Assembly: GCA_002334985.1 (NCBI GenBank)
Contig: DDBY01000174.1
Span: 1 to 6,609, forward strand
DNA length: 6,609 nucleotides
Reading direction: 5' to 3'
From: Micavibrio sp. UBA2020
GTDB lineage: Bacteria; Pseudomonadota; Alphaproteobacteria; Micavibrionales; UBA2020
Position 1 is the stretch's first letter, and each line of letters starts with the position of its first letter. The notes below the pieces were generated by a model, which was given only the letters and a program-made list of their open reading frames with translations, was not told where the DNA came from and made no database searches. The translations under genes and the position numbers were made by a program. This document shows, in pieces, positions 1-6,373 of the stretch.

Positions 1-72
1 CAGACTGTGCTAGAAACGCGCAAAGATTTGGCGGGGCGAGATCGCGTGATTGTCGCCCGACTGGCGGAATAG
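1..72 (+). CDS. prmC: prmC, 3' end only (release-factor glutamine methyltransferase)
   Basis: Only the last 23 codons are present, in frame from base 1 to the TAG at 70-72. The peptide contains ETRKDLAGRDRVIVAR, which fits the C-terminal strand of PrmC/HemK methyltransferases, where an acidic-basic 'D-L-x-G-x-x-R' stretch is followed by a hydrophobic strand. PrmC uses S-adenosylmethionine to methylate the glutamine of the GGQ motif in release factors RF1 and RF2, in the cytosol. The catalytic NPPY motif lies outside the window, so the call rests on this short tail plus context: in alphaproteobacteria prmC is commonly followed by a DUF4167 gene and clpB, exactly as here. No intrinsic terminator follows the stop, so transcription may continue into the next gene. 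A different methyltransferase or unrelated protein cannot be excluded from 23 residues alone. Confidence 0.72.
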   Translation, partial: QTVLETRKDLAGRDRVIVARLAE

Positions 73-113
73 CCAGAAAATCGCATTAAATCAACATTTT
101 GATAAAAAACTCC

Positions 114-142
114 TTTTCAAGCGAATCGGGCTTGAGTAACAT
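114..142 (+). promoter_or_regulatory. Tentative promoter for the DUF4167 gene
   Basis: TTTTCA (114-119) and TAACAT (137-142) are separated by 17 bases. Each matches four of six positions of the housekeeping -35 and -10 consensus. If used, the transcript would start near 149 and carry a leader of about 120 bases containing the GC-rich hairpins. The match is mediocre and the gene may instead be read through from prmC. Confidence 0.28.
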
Positions 143-200
143 GAACTTGTGCGCTCTGCGGAAAAAAGCATCCCGCTGTGCAGAACGTCGCAAAAAGGGG

Positions 201-227
201 GTTCCCGCGTGCCAGATGGCCGGGAAC
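201..227 (+). other. GC-rich hairpin in the DUF4167 leader
   Basis: GTTCCCG (201-207) pairs perfectly with CGGGAAC (221-227). Inside it, GCC (211-213) pairs with GGC (218-220) around an AGAT loop, leaving CGT (208-210) as a one-sided bulge. The structure ends 40 bases before the start codon and has no T-run after it, so it is not an intrinsic terminator. It could stabilise the transcript or modulate translation; I do not recognise it as a known riboswitch or ncRNA family. Confidence 0.45.
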
Positions 228-267
228 AAGGGGAGAGCGGGGCGCGTATCAAAGCGAAGTGGGTTAC

Positions 268-876
268 ATGAGACATAATCAAAACGGAAGACGTTTTCGC
301 GGCCGTAACAATAATAATGGCAACGGCGGCGGTCAAAATCACCACCACCACAATAATGGCGGCCAGCGCCGCATCAATCCGCGCGTACAGACTTTCGACA
401 GCAACGGCCCCGATGTGCGCATCCGTGGCAATGCTATCCAAATCAACGAAAAATACCTGACGCTGGCGCGCGATGCGCAGGGGGCTGGCGACCGCGTTCT
501 GGCAGAAAGCTACCTGCAACACGCAGAACACTACCAGCGCATGCTGAACGAAATGACGGAAGAGTATAACCGTCATCAGGCACAGTTCCAGCAGCAGCCG
601 AACAACCATCATCACCGCGGCGCACCGCAGGATGAAATGGAATCCGACATGTCCGGCACGGGCGAACAGCCCGATGTCGCGCTCGAAGACCTCGATCAGG
701 GTTTTCTGGTCGGCCGCCGCGGCGCGCCCGCAGCTGCCGCACAGGGCGAAGTCAACGGCAACCTGAATGCGTCTGACAGCGATGACGGTATCGAAGACCT
801 CGGCGCACCCGAAGTCGTGGCCGAACCTGTCCGCCGCCGCGCGGCGGGCCGTGTGAAAGAGACCGAAGCGGTCTGA
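268..876 (+). CDS. DUF4167 domain protein
   Basis: The product is 202 residues. Residues 1-35 are basic and extremely low in complexity: RRFRGRNNNN, glycine-asparagine runs and a run of four histidines at 25-28. The conserved DUF4167 core follows at about 36-95, with FDSNGPDVRIRG (43-54), then a helical stretch EKYLTLARDAQ (61-71) and AESYLQHAEHYQRM (79-92). These are the hallmark of this alphaproteobacterial family. The remainder (about 96-202) is acidic to mixed, probably disordered, with a second His cluster near 114-116 and a basic RRRAAGR stretch near the C-terminus. No signal peptide or membrane segment is visible, so it is presumably cytosolic. The function is unknown; the arginine/asparagine-rich N-terminus and setting among translation and chaperone genes suggest nucleic-acid or ribosome binding, which is inference. 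ATG 268 is chosen because MRHNQNGRR matches the family N-terminus; a GTG at 178 would add 30 unrelated residues. The Shine-Dalgarno (GAAGTGGG, 256-263) is imperfect. Confidence 0.9.
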   Translation: MRHNQNGRRFRGRNNNNGNGGGQNHHHHNNGGQRRINPRVQTFDSNGPDVRIRGNAIQINEKYLTLARDAQGAGDRVLAESYLQHAEHYQRMLNEMTEEYNRHQAQFQQQPNNHHHRGAPQDEMESDMSGTGEQPDVALEDLDQGFLVGRRGAPAAAAQGEVNGNLNASDSDDGIEDLGAPEVVAEPVRRRAAGRVKETEAV

Positions 877-906
877 TTTTCACCGCGGATAGCCGGATTT
901 TGAACT

Positions 907-944
907 CAAAGGGGCGTTTTTGGAAAACGCCCCTTTGTTTTTTT
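907..944 (+). terminator. Intrinsic terminator after the DUF4167 gene
   Basis: A perfect 14-bp stem (907-920 with 924-937) closes on a 3-base loop (TGG) and is followed by seven T residues (938-944). It begins 30 bases after the DUF4167 stop codon and separates that unit from clpB, so clpB must have its own promoter. The left side lacks an A-run, so it should work mainly on the + strand. Confidence 0.93.
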
Positions 945-978
945 GACATTTTTTAAGTCCATTCCGCAGGCGGGGGCG

Positions 979-984
979 TATAAT
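979..984 (+). promoter_or_regulatory. Candidate -10 element for clpB
   Basis: TATAAT at 979-984 is a perfect -10 hexamer, 53 bases before the clpB start codon. No good -35 lies 16-18 bases upstream; the nearest match, a perfect TTGACA at 943-948, is 30 bases away and overlaps the terminator T-run. A heat-shock sigma-32 promoter would be expected for clpB. CCTATTGAGG at 996-1005 resembles the alphaproteobacterial heat-shock -10 but lacks a matching CTTG upstream. Which element is used cannot be decided from the sequence. Confidence 0.4.
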
Positions 985-987
985 AAA

Positions 988-1012
988 CAAAGGTGCCTAT
1001 TGAGGGCCTTTG
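988..1012 (+). other. Short hairpin in the clpB leader
   Basis: CAAAGG (988-993) pairs with CCTTTG (1007-1012). The stem extends by a T-G wobble and by CC (996-997) with GG (1004-1005), leaving G995 bulged, around a TATTGA loop. If transcription starts about 7 bases after the TATAAT, this hairpin sits at the very 5' end of the mRNA. CCTT (1007-1010) could alternatively pair with AAGG of the Shine-Dalgarno (1023-1026), so the two structures are mutually exclusive. Any regulatory role is speculative. Confidence 0.35.
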
Positions 1013-1022
1013 CCACATATAC

Positions 1023-1028
1023 AAGGAG
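1023..1028 (+). promoter_or_regulatory. Shine-Dalgarno of clpB
   Basis: AAGGAG lies 9 bases before ATG 1038 and decides the start. The in-frame upstream ATG at 993 would add 15 residues absent from the family and has no ribosome binding site. Confidence 0.9.
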
Positions 1029-1037
1029 TGCCGCATA

Positions 1038-3656
1038 ATGGACTTCGAAAAATTCACCGAACGTGCCAAATCGGTCGTGCAGGCCGCGCAGACTTTGGCG
1101 CTTAGAAACAATCACCAACAGCTTCAGCCCGAACACCTGCTGAAATGCATGCTCGACGACGACAGCGGCGTTGTGCGCAACCTTGTGCGCGCTGCGGGCG
1201 GCAAGCCTGAAAACCTGATGAAGGTTTTGAACGAAGGCATCGCGGGCATGCCTGCCGTATCGGGCGGTGGCGCAACCGGTCTTCACATGTCGCCCAACCT
1301 TGCGCGCGCGTTTGACCAGGCGCAGCAGGCGGCGCAAAAATCCGGCGATAAATTCGTGACGCTGGAGCGTTTGCTGCAAGGTGTGACGCTGGTGCCGCAA
1401 AGCGAAGCGGCGAAGCTTTTGAAGGAAAACGGCGTCGATGCGCAAAAACTGAACGCCGCCATCAACCAGATGCGCAAGGGGCGCACGGCCGACAGTGCCT
1501 CCGCCGAAGACCAGTTCGATGCGCTGAAAAAATACGCACGCGATTTGACCGAGGAGGCCATCAACGGCAAGCTCGACCCCGTTATCGGCCGTGACGAAGA
1601 AATCCGCCGCACCATTCAGGTGCTTTCCCGCCGCACCAAAAACAACCCCGTGCTGATAGGGGAGCCGGGCGTCGGTAAAACCGCAATTATCGAAGGCCTT
1701 GCGTTGCGCATCGTCAATGGCGACGTGCCGGAGAGCCTTAAAGACAAAAAACTGATGTCCCTCGACCTTGGCGCCATGATTGCGGGTGCAAAATTCCGCG
1801 GCGAATTCGAAGAGCGCCTCAAGGCTGTTCTCGAAGAAGTGCGCGCGGCGGATGGCGATGTCATCCTGTTTCTGGATGAGCTTCATACGCTGGTCGGCGC
1901 AGGCAAGGCCGAGGGCGCAATGGATGCCGGCAATATGCTGAAGCCCGCTCTTGCGCGCGGCGAGCTACACATGATTGGCGCGACCACCCTCGATGAATAC
2001 CGCAAGCACATCGAAAAAGACGCCGCGCTGGAACGCCGTTTCCAGCCTGTATTCGTCAAGGAGCCGACGGTGGAAGATACGATTTCCATCCTGCGCGGGC
2101 TCAAGGAAAAATACGAACTGCACCATGGCGTGCGTATCACCGACAGTGCGATTGTGGCGGCAGCAACGCTATCGAGCCGCTATATCGCCGACCGTTTCCT
2201 GCCCGACAAGGCCATCGATTTGATTGACGAAGCCTCGTCGCGCCTGCGTATGGAGGTCGATAGCAAACCGGAAGAACTGGACGAGCTGGACCGCCGCGTC
2301 GTGCAGCTGAAGATTGAGCGCGAGGCGCTGAAAAAAGAAAAAGACGACCAGGCCACGCGCGACCGCCTTGCGCGGCTTGAGGAAGAGCTGACGGACTTGG
2401 AAAAACAATCCGCCGAAATCACGTCGAAATGGCAGTCGGAAAAAGAAAAACTCGCCTCCGGCCAGAAAATACAGGAAGAGCTGGAAAAGGCGCGCATCGA
2501 GCTGGAACAGGCACACCGCGACGGCAACTGGACGCGTGCGGGGGAGCTGACCTATAGCGTCATTCCAAAGCTGGAAGAGCGTCTGGCGGAATCCGCCACC
2601 GCCGCCGACAATGCGATGATTAACGAAGAAGTGCGTGACGAAGACATCGCCGCGGTCGTTAGCCGCTGGACGGGTATTCCGGTTGATAAAATGCTGCAGG
2701 GCGAACGTGACCGTCTGATACAGATGGAAAGCCTTTTGCAAAAACGCGTGATTGGCCAGACCGAAGCGGTCTCTGCCGTTGCCAATGCCGTGCGCCGCGC
2801 GCGCGCGGGGCTGCAACGCCGCAACCAGCCGATTGGTACGTTCCTGTTCCTTGGTCCCACGGGCGTGGGCAAGACGGAACTGGCCAAAGCGCTGGCCGAA
2901 TTCTTGTTCGACGACGAAAGCGCGATGCTGCGTATCGACATGTCGGAATACATGGAAAAACATGCTGTGGCGCGGATGGTCGGCGCCCCTCCGGGTTATG
3001 TCGGATATGAAGAGGGGGGCGCGCTGACCGAAGCCGTCCGCCGCCGCCCGTATCAGGTGGTGCTGTTCGACGAGGTTGAAAAGGCGCATCCGGATGTGTT
3101 CAACATCCTGCTGCAGGTTTTCGATGATGGCCGCCTGACGGACAGTCAAGGCCGCGTGGTGGATTTTTCCAACACAGTCCTTATCATGACGTCGAATTTG
3201 GGCGCGGAATATCTGGTCGCGCAAAAAGACGGCGAAGATGTCGAAAAAGTGCGCGGTCAGGTGATGGAAGTCGTGCGCGGCGCTTTCCGCCCCGAATTCC
3301 TGAACCGTATTGACGACATCCTGCTGTTCCGCCGCCTCAGCCGCGATGTGATGGTGGATATCGTGGATATTCAGGTCGCGGGTTTGCGCAAAATGCTGGC
3401 AGAGCGTCAAATCACGCTGGCGCTGGATGACAAAGCCACGCGCTTTTTGGCCGAAGAAGGATACGACCCGGCCTATGGCGCGCGCCCGCTGAAACGTGTG
3501 ATACAAAAAGACCTGCAAAACCCGCTGGCCAACCTGATTATCGAAGGAAAAGTCAGCGATGGCGGCACGGTCACGGTGACGTCCGACAAAGCGGGGCTGG
3601 TGATTAGCAGTGCGCCTGAAAAAAACAAGGACGGCAAAAAAGATGCTGCCGCCTGA
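1038..3656 (+). CDS. clpB: ClpB, ATP-dependent protein disaggregase (Hsp100)
   Basis: The product is 872 residues, close to the usual 860-880. ClpB is a cytosolic hexamer that, with DnaK/DnaJ/GrpE, threads aggregated proteins through its pore at the cost of ATP. Domains in order: Clp N-domain (about 1-145), first AAA+ module with Walker A GEPGVGKT (208-215), Walker B VILFLDE (275-281) and arginines at 333-334, a charged coiled-coil middle domain (about 405-520) that distinguishes ClpB from ClpA, and a second AAA+ module with Walker A GPTGVGKT (606-613), Walker B VVLFDE (674-679), pore loop GYVG (653-656) and sensor-2 GARPLKR (814-820). No IGF/IGL loop for ClpP binding is evident, as expected. 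The first pore loop reads KFRG (252-255) rather than the common KYRG, keeping an aromatic residue. The tail ends in a short Lys/Asp/Ala-rich extension. The gene stands alone between two intrinsic terminators, so it is probably monocistronic. Confidence 0.98.
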   Translation: MDFEKFTERAKSVVQAAQTLALRNNHQQLQPEHLLKCMLDDDSGVVRNLVRAAGGKPENLMKVLNEGIAGMPAVSGGGATGLHMSPNLARAFDQAQQAAQKSGDKFVTLERLLQGVTLVPQSEAAKLLKENGVDAQKLNAAINQMRKGRTADSASAEDQFDALKKYARDLTEEAINGKLDPVIGRDEEIRRTIQVLSRRTKNNPVLIGEPGVGKTAIIEGLALRIVNGDVPESLKDKKLMSLDLGAMIAGAKFRGEFEERLKAVLEEVRAADGDVILFLDELHTLVGAGKAEGAMDAGNMLKPALARGELHMIGATTLDEYRKHIEKDAALERRFQPVFVKEPTVEDTISILRGLKEKYELHHGVRITDSAIVAAATLSSRYIADRFLPDKAIDLIDEASSRLRMEVDSKPEELDELDRRVVQLKIEREALKKEKDDQATRDRLARLEEELTDLEKQSAEITSKWQSEKEKLASGQKIQEELEKARIELEQAHRDGNWTRAGELTYSVIPKLEERLAESATAADNAMINEEVRDEDIAAVVSRWTGIPVDKMLQGERDRLIQMESLLQKRVIGQTEAVSAVANAVRRARAGLQRRNQPIGTFLFLGPTGVGKTELAKALAEFLFDDESAMLRIDMSEYMEKHAVARMVGAPPGYVGYEEGGALTEAVRRRPYQVVLFDEVEKAHPDVFNILLQVFDDGRLTDSQGRVVDFSNTVLIMTSNLGAEYLVAQKDGEDVEKVRGQVMEVVRGAFRPEFLNRIDDILLFRRLSRDVMVDIVDIQVAGLRKMLAERQITLALDDKATRFLAEEGYDPAYGARPLKRVIQKDLQNPLANLIIEGKVSDGGTVTVTSDKAGLVISSAPEKNKDGKKDAAA

Positions 3657-3670
3657 CGCTATATCATAAT

Positions 3671-3702
3671 AAAAGCACCGGCCACAACAGGCCGGTGTTT
3701 TT
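3671..3702 (+). terminator. Intrinsic terminator after clpB
   Basis: CACCGGCC (3676-3683) pairs perfectly with GGCCGGTG (3690-3697) around an ACAACA loop. The stem can extend by a G-T wobble and four A-T pairs (3671-3674 with 3699-3702), giving an A-run before and a T-run after the core. It starts 15 bases after the clpB stop. The flanking A and T runs would allow some function on the - strand too. Confidence 0.92.
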
Positions 3703-3706
3703 ATTC

Positions 3707-3713
3707 GGGAGGG
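3707..3713 (+). promoter_or_regulatory. Shine-Dalgarno of the small membrane protein gene
   Basis: GGGAGGG lies 5 bases before ATG 3719 and only 4 bases after the clpB terminator stem. It fixes the start at 3719; an in-frame ATG at 3695 falls inside the terminator stem and has no ribosome binding site. Because no room remains for a promoter between terminator and gene, translation must depend on read-through or on a promoter inside the clpB 3' end. Confidence 0.75.
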
Positions 3714-3718
3714 CATTA

Positions 3719-4051
3719 ATGGACGAAAAAGAAAGCTGGACAGCGCGCGTCAGGCGCAACTATCAGAATATGCCGCCCGCGCAGCAGCAACAGACCAAGC
3801 AGGCGGCGCTGGCGATTTTCGTGGGCGGACCTGCGATGCTGCTTTTAATCGCGGCGGAAGATGGCTGGCGCGACGCGCTCGGGCTTTTGTTTTTCTTCGC
3901 TCTGTTTTTCGGTTTTGTGTTTTTGATGGGTTGGCTGCACACAAAAATACAAAAAATTGGCGTCAAATTGGCCAACGTGCTTGTCGTCGGTTTGATTTTT
4001 GCAGCCATATTTGCGTTGCTGGGTTGGTTCGTCAGCAACTGGGGTAAATAG
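3719..4051 (+). CDS. Small three-helix inner-membrane protein, function unknown
   Basis: The product is 110 residues and I do not recognise its family. A polar, basic N-terminus (1-28, with RVRRN at 10-14 and a QQQQ run at 22-25) is followed by three hydrophobic segments at about 29-46, 53-73 and 84-105. The first loop carries EDGWRD (47-52) and the second HTKIQKIGVK (74-83). By the positive-inside rule the N-terminus and second loop are probably cytoplasmic. There is no cleavable signal peptide and no catalytic motif. Start ATG 3719 is supported by GGGAGGG at 3707-3713. Base composition matches its neighbours, and good initiation signals plus length argue for a real gene. It follows clpB in the same direction but behind a strong terminator, so co-expression with clpB would be by read-through only. 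It converges on the NlpC/P60 gene with 7 bases between stop codons. Confidence 0.8.
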   Translation: MDEKESWTARVRRNYQNMPPAQQQQTKQAALAIFVGGPAMLLLIAAEDGWRDALGLLFFFALFFGFVFLMGWLHTKIQKIGVKLANVLVVGLIFAAIFALLGWFVSNWGK

Positions 4052-4058
4052 CCCCGCC

Positions 4059-4805
4059 TTAAATCCGTCTTATCGCCGTTATGATTCCGTCCGAGCGCTT
4101 GGTCACGATGTCCAGCGGCTCCACACAGGTTTTCATGTGCGTGGCATTGGCGTGCAGGATGTTTTTATCATCCACCATGATGCCGACGTGGCCGGGGAAA
4201 TAAACGATGTCGCCGCGCTGGCGGGGTTTGTCCGTGGCGTCCTGACCGACGGCTTTTTCCTGCTCTTCCGTATCGCGCGGGGCGTTGATTCCGGCACGGG
4301 CGAGGGCGATTTGTACAAGGCCGGAGCAGTCAATGCCCAAGCCCCCGCGTCCGCCCCAGACATAGGGAGTTTCCGCCAGCTTTTCCGCCGCCGCCGTAAA
4401 ATCTTCGCGCGATGACAGGCTCGACAGATGCGCGGCATAGATATGCGTGCCGTCGTCGAGGGTTGCGAACTTTTCGCCCATATCCTTCACCGTCACCTGC
4501 GCGCCGAAGCCGAGCGTCATGCGGATGGGGGATTTGATGCTGTCGTCGCGGTAAACATCGGTGCGCTGGGCGGTCACGATATGTGTGGCTTCGGCGAATT
4601 CCTGCGTCAGGTTTTTCTTTTCGACATATCCGGCATAACCGTCATGCGCGCAGTGGCCTTTCAGCCATTCCGCCGTTTCTTCTTCGGCGATAAAAATTTC
4701 GCCGAACAGCAGTTGCGATTCCAGTTTGCCGCGCAGGGCTTCGTTGTCCGGTTGCTCCCGTACGGGGGCGGCGGGGGCTGTGACCTTCCAGCGTGCGCCC
4801 GTCAT
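4059..4805 (-). CDS. NlpC/P60 family (C40) peptidase with N-terminal SH3-like domains
   Basis: The product is 248 residues. The NlpC/P60 domain occupies about 135-248: PYVWGG (147-152), IDCSGLVQ (158-165) with catalytic Cys160, GDIVYFPGHVGIM (198-210) with His206, and a third polar residue, probably His218 in ILHAN (216-220). About 10-130 resembles two bacterial SH3-like modules, as in the YkfC/DPP-VI type of gamma-D-glutamyl-L-diamino acid endopeptidase, which cleaves murein stem peptides. No signal peptide or membrane segment is visible, so it probably acts in the cytosol on recycled peptides rather than on intact wall; that substrate is inference. It is the second gene of an operon: its ATG overlaps the upstream aminopeptidase stop as ATGA, and AAAGG (4819-4815) sits 9 bases before the start. 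No intrinsic terminator follows its stop. Confidence 0.92.
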   Translation of the reverse strand: MTGARWKVTAPAAPVREQPDNEALRGKLESQLLFGEIFIAEEETAEWLKGHCAHDGYAGYVEKKNLTQEFAEATHIVTAQRTDVYRDDSIKSPIRMTLGFGAQVTVKDMGEKFATLDDGTHIYAAHLSSLSSREDFTAAAEKLAETPYVWGGRGGLGIDCSGLVQIALARAGINAPRDTEEQEKAVGQDATDKPRQRGDIVYFPGHVGIMVDDKNILHANATHMKTCVEPLDIVTKRSDGIITAIRRI

Positions 4806-4819
4806 CGTGCGGGGCCTTT
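4802..4819 (-). promoter_or_regulatory. Translational coupling site: ATGA overlap with internal Shine-Dalgarno
   Basis: On the - strand the start ATG (4805-4803) of the NlpC/P60 gene and the stop TGA (4804-4802) of the aminopeptidase share bases. AAAGG at 4819-4815 lies inside the aminopeptidase coding end with a 9-base spacer. This arrangement usually couples translation of the two genes. Confidence 0.8.
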
Positions 4820-6235
4820 CGGCTTTTTGGCGGCGGGTTTTGCGTTGCCGAACTTTTCCTTGATAAGGTCGTAGCTGGCGCGCATGCCGAGGGCTTCGCC
4901 GCCTTCAGGACGCCCGGGTTTATTGCCGGGGTTCCAGGCATAGGTGTCGATATGCACCCACGGCACGTCCTTATCGACGAATTTTTCGAGGTAGAGCGCG
5001 GCCGTGATAGCGCCGGCGAAGCTGCCGCCGGAGTTTTTCACATCGGCAACGCTGCTGCTGAGCATCCCCGCATAGGCCTGCCATAGCGGCAAACGCCACA
5101 GCGGGTCCTGCACTTTTTCGGACGATTTCAAAAGCGCATTGGCGATGTCGTCGTTGTTCGAAAACATCGCGGGCAAATCGGGGCCCAGCGCCACGCGCGC
5201 AGCGCCGGTCAGCGTTGCAAAATCGATAATCAGGTCGGGCTTTTCGCGGCAGGCTTCTGCAATCGCATCGCAGAGGACAAGGCGGCCTTCGGCGTCGGTA
5301 TTGTCGATTTCGACGCTGATGCCCTTGCGCGTTTTGATAACGTCACCGGGGCGGAAGCTGTTGCCATCGACCGAGTTTTCAACCGCCGGAATCAGCACGC
5401 GCAGGCGCACGGGCAGGTTTTCCGACATAATCATGTGGGCAAGGCCGAGGACATGCGCGGCGCCGCCCATGTCTTTTTTCATCAGTCCCATCGCGCTTGA
5501 CGGTTTGATGTCAAGGCCGCCGGTATCGAATATAACCCCTTTGCCGATGAGGGTAATCAGCGGATGTTTTTCATTGCCCCAGCGGATGTCGATAAGGCGC
5601 GGCTCGCGCGGGCTGCCTTTGCCGACTTCGTGAATGGCGGGATAGTTTTGTTTGACCAGTTGTTCACCGACGATGATTTTCACGCTGGCTTTGTTAAACG
5701 CCTTGGCGACTTTCTTGCTGGCCTCCGCCAGCTCTTCGGGGCCGAGGTCGTTGGCAGGAATGTTGACAAGGTCGCGCACAAGGAACGTCGCCTCCGCCGT
5801 GGCCTTCACCGCCTTGCGGTCGGCGTTTTGCGGCCAGACGAGGGCGGCGAAATCGCGTTTCTTGGACGGTTTGTAATCCGTGAACTGGTACGACCCCAGC
5901 GCCCAGCCGAGCGCGGCCTGCGTGGCGCGTGCGTCGGTCATTTTTTTGTCGATGTAATATCCGGCTGCATTCTTCGGCAATTTGGACGGCAGGTCGGCGT
6001 AAGTGTAAAGGCTGTCATCCTTGCCAACACCGTACAGCACGCGGGCGATGCCGCCCTTGTCATCGGGCAGGAACAAAATCGCACCTTCGCTGGCCTTGAA
6101 ATTGCTGGCCGCGACCCAGTTGCGGGTTTTGTCGTCCTGCTGTTTCAGCCAATCGGCGAAGCTGTCCGCGCTCAGCGGGGTGACGGGCGTGCTTTTGGCG
6201 GTCTTTTTATCGACAAAGGGAATAGGGGCGGTCAT
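4802..6235 (-). CDS. M17 leucyl aminopeptidase family protein
   Basis: The product is 477 residues, within the range of the M17 family (PepA/PepB type), whose hexamers remove N-terminal residues from peptides in the cytosol using two metal ions. The C-terminal catalytic domain (about 150-460) shows GKGVIFDTGG (231-240), IKPSSAMGLMKKDMGG (243-258) and the family signature NTDAEGRL (312-319). By alignment with E. coli PepA the metal ligands are Lys232, Asp237, Asp255, Asp314 and Glu316, with Lys244 and Arg318 catalytic; all are present. The N-terminal domain (about 1-145) is divergent, so this may be a paralogue rather than PepA itself and I give no symbol. A Lys/Pro/Ala-rich basic tail ends the protein. 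No signal peptide is seen. ATG 6235 is the earliest possible start, since an in-frame TGA lies at 6244-6242. It is first in an operon with the NlpC/P60 gene and has a strong candidate promoter. Confidence 0.95.
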   Translation of the reverse strand: MTAPIPFVDKKTAKSTPVTPLSADSFADWLKQQDDKTRNWVAASNFKASEGAILFLPDDKGGIARVLYGVGKDDSLYTYADLPSKLPKNAAGYYIDKKMTDARATQAALGWALGSYQFTDYKPSKKRDFAALVWPQNADRKAVKATAEATFLVRDLVNIPANDLGPEELAEASKKVAKAFNKASVKIIVGEQLVKQNYPAIHEVGKGSPREPRLIDIRWGNEKHPLITLIGKGVIFDTGGLDIKPSSAMGLMKKDMGGAAHVLGLAHMIMSENLPVRLRVLIPAVENSVDGNSFRPGDVIKTRKGISVEIDNTDAEGRLVLCDAIAEACREKPDLIIDFATLTGAARVALGPDLPAMFSNNDDIANALLKSSEKVQDPLWRLPLWQAYAGMLSSSVADVKNSGGSFAGAITAALYLEKFVDKDVPWVHIDTYAWNPGNKPGRPEGGEALGMRASYDLIKEKFGNAKPAAKKPKGPAR

Positions 6236-6249
6236 GGCGCTTCACGCGG

Positions 6250-6256
6250 CTCCTCT
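6250..6256 (-). promoter_or_regulatory. Shine-Dalgarno of the aminopeptidase gene, unusually distant
   Basis: On the - strand AGAGGAG (6256-6250) is a strong match to the 16S anti-Shine-Dalgarno but lies 14 bases before ATG 6235, longer than the usual 5-10. An in-frame TGA at 6244-6242 rules out an earlier start. The GTG at 6245-6243 is out of frame. The weaker GAAG at 6243-6240 is close to the ATG and might contribute. Confidence 0.55.
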
Positions 6257-6274
6257 GGGTGATGGGGGTGCTTT

Positions 6275-6303
6275 TTTATAGCTTTTCCCGAACCAAAGGT
6301 CAA
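6275..6303 (-). promoter_or_regulatory. Housekeeping promoter of the aminopeptidase-NlpC/P60 operon
   Basis: Read on the - strand, TTGACC (6303-6298) and TATAAA (6280-6275) are separated by exactly 17 bases; each matches five of six consensus positions. Transcription would start near 6268, giving a leader of about 33 bases that includes the Shine-Dalgarno at 6256-6250. This is the best-matching promoter in the window. Confidence 0.72.
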
Positions 6304-6373
6304 AAACCGATGATGATAGCAATTATGAAAATTAAATAGGGCTGATTTCCCGCCAAAATGGGGCTTAAAAGCC

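Larger units (their letters stand above)
73..267 (+). other. Intergenic leader between prmC and the DUF4167 gene
   Basis: These 195 bases hold no convincing gene. The first 50 bases are AT-rich and contain a small hairpin (ATCAA at 90-94 with TTGAT at 99-103) that is too weak, and has no T-run after it, to be a terminator. The rest is GC-rich and able to fold: GCGG at 158-161 can pair with CCGC at 173-176, or TCTGC at 155-159 with GCAGA at 180-184, and a stronger hairpin lies at 201-227. A reading frame open from GTG at 178 runs into the DUF4167 gene but has no Shine-Dalgarno and encodes sequence unlike the family, so I treat it as untranslated leader. Confidence 0.5.

Noticed and set aside
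85..110. AT-rich hairpin after prmC as a terminator
   Set aside because: The stem is only five bp and is followed by A residues, not T residues, on the + strand.
178..267. A 30-residue N-terminal extension of the DUF4167 protein from GTG 178
   Set aside because: No Shine-Dalgarno precedes 178, the encoded residues do not look like the family, and MRHNQNGRR from 268 matches the expected N-terminus.
296..372. Asn/His/Gly-coding repeat tract as a mobile or CRISPR-like repeat
   Set aside because: It is codon-level low complexity within the DUF4167 N-terminus, without regular spacing or flanking duplications.
993..1037. A 15-residue extension of ClpB from ATG 993
   Set aside because: AAGGAG at 1023-1028 is ideally placed for ATG 1038, and [10 protein letters not shown] is the normal ClpB N-terminus.
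1470..1472. Internal start producing a short ClpB lacking the N-domain, as known in E. coli
   Set aside because: Met145 is at about the right place, but no Shine-Dalgarno precedes it, so the sequence gives no positive support.
2169..3716. A 515-codon open frame antisense to the 3' half of clpB
   Set aside because: It mirrors clpB codon structure, has no family resemblance and is a shadow of a strongly supported gene. The same applies to the 326-codon antisense frame at 906-1886.
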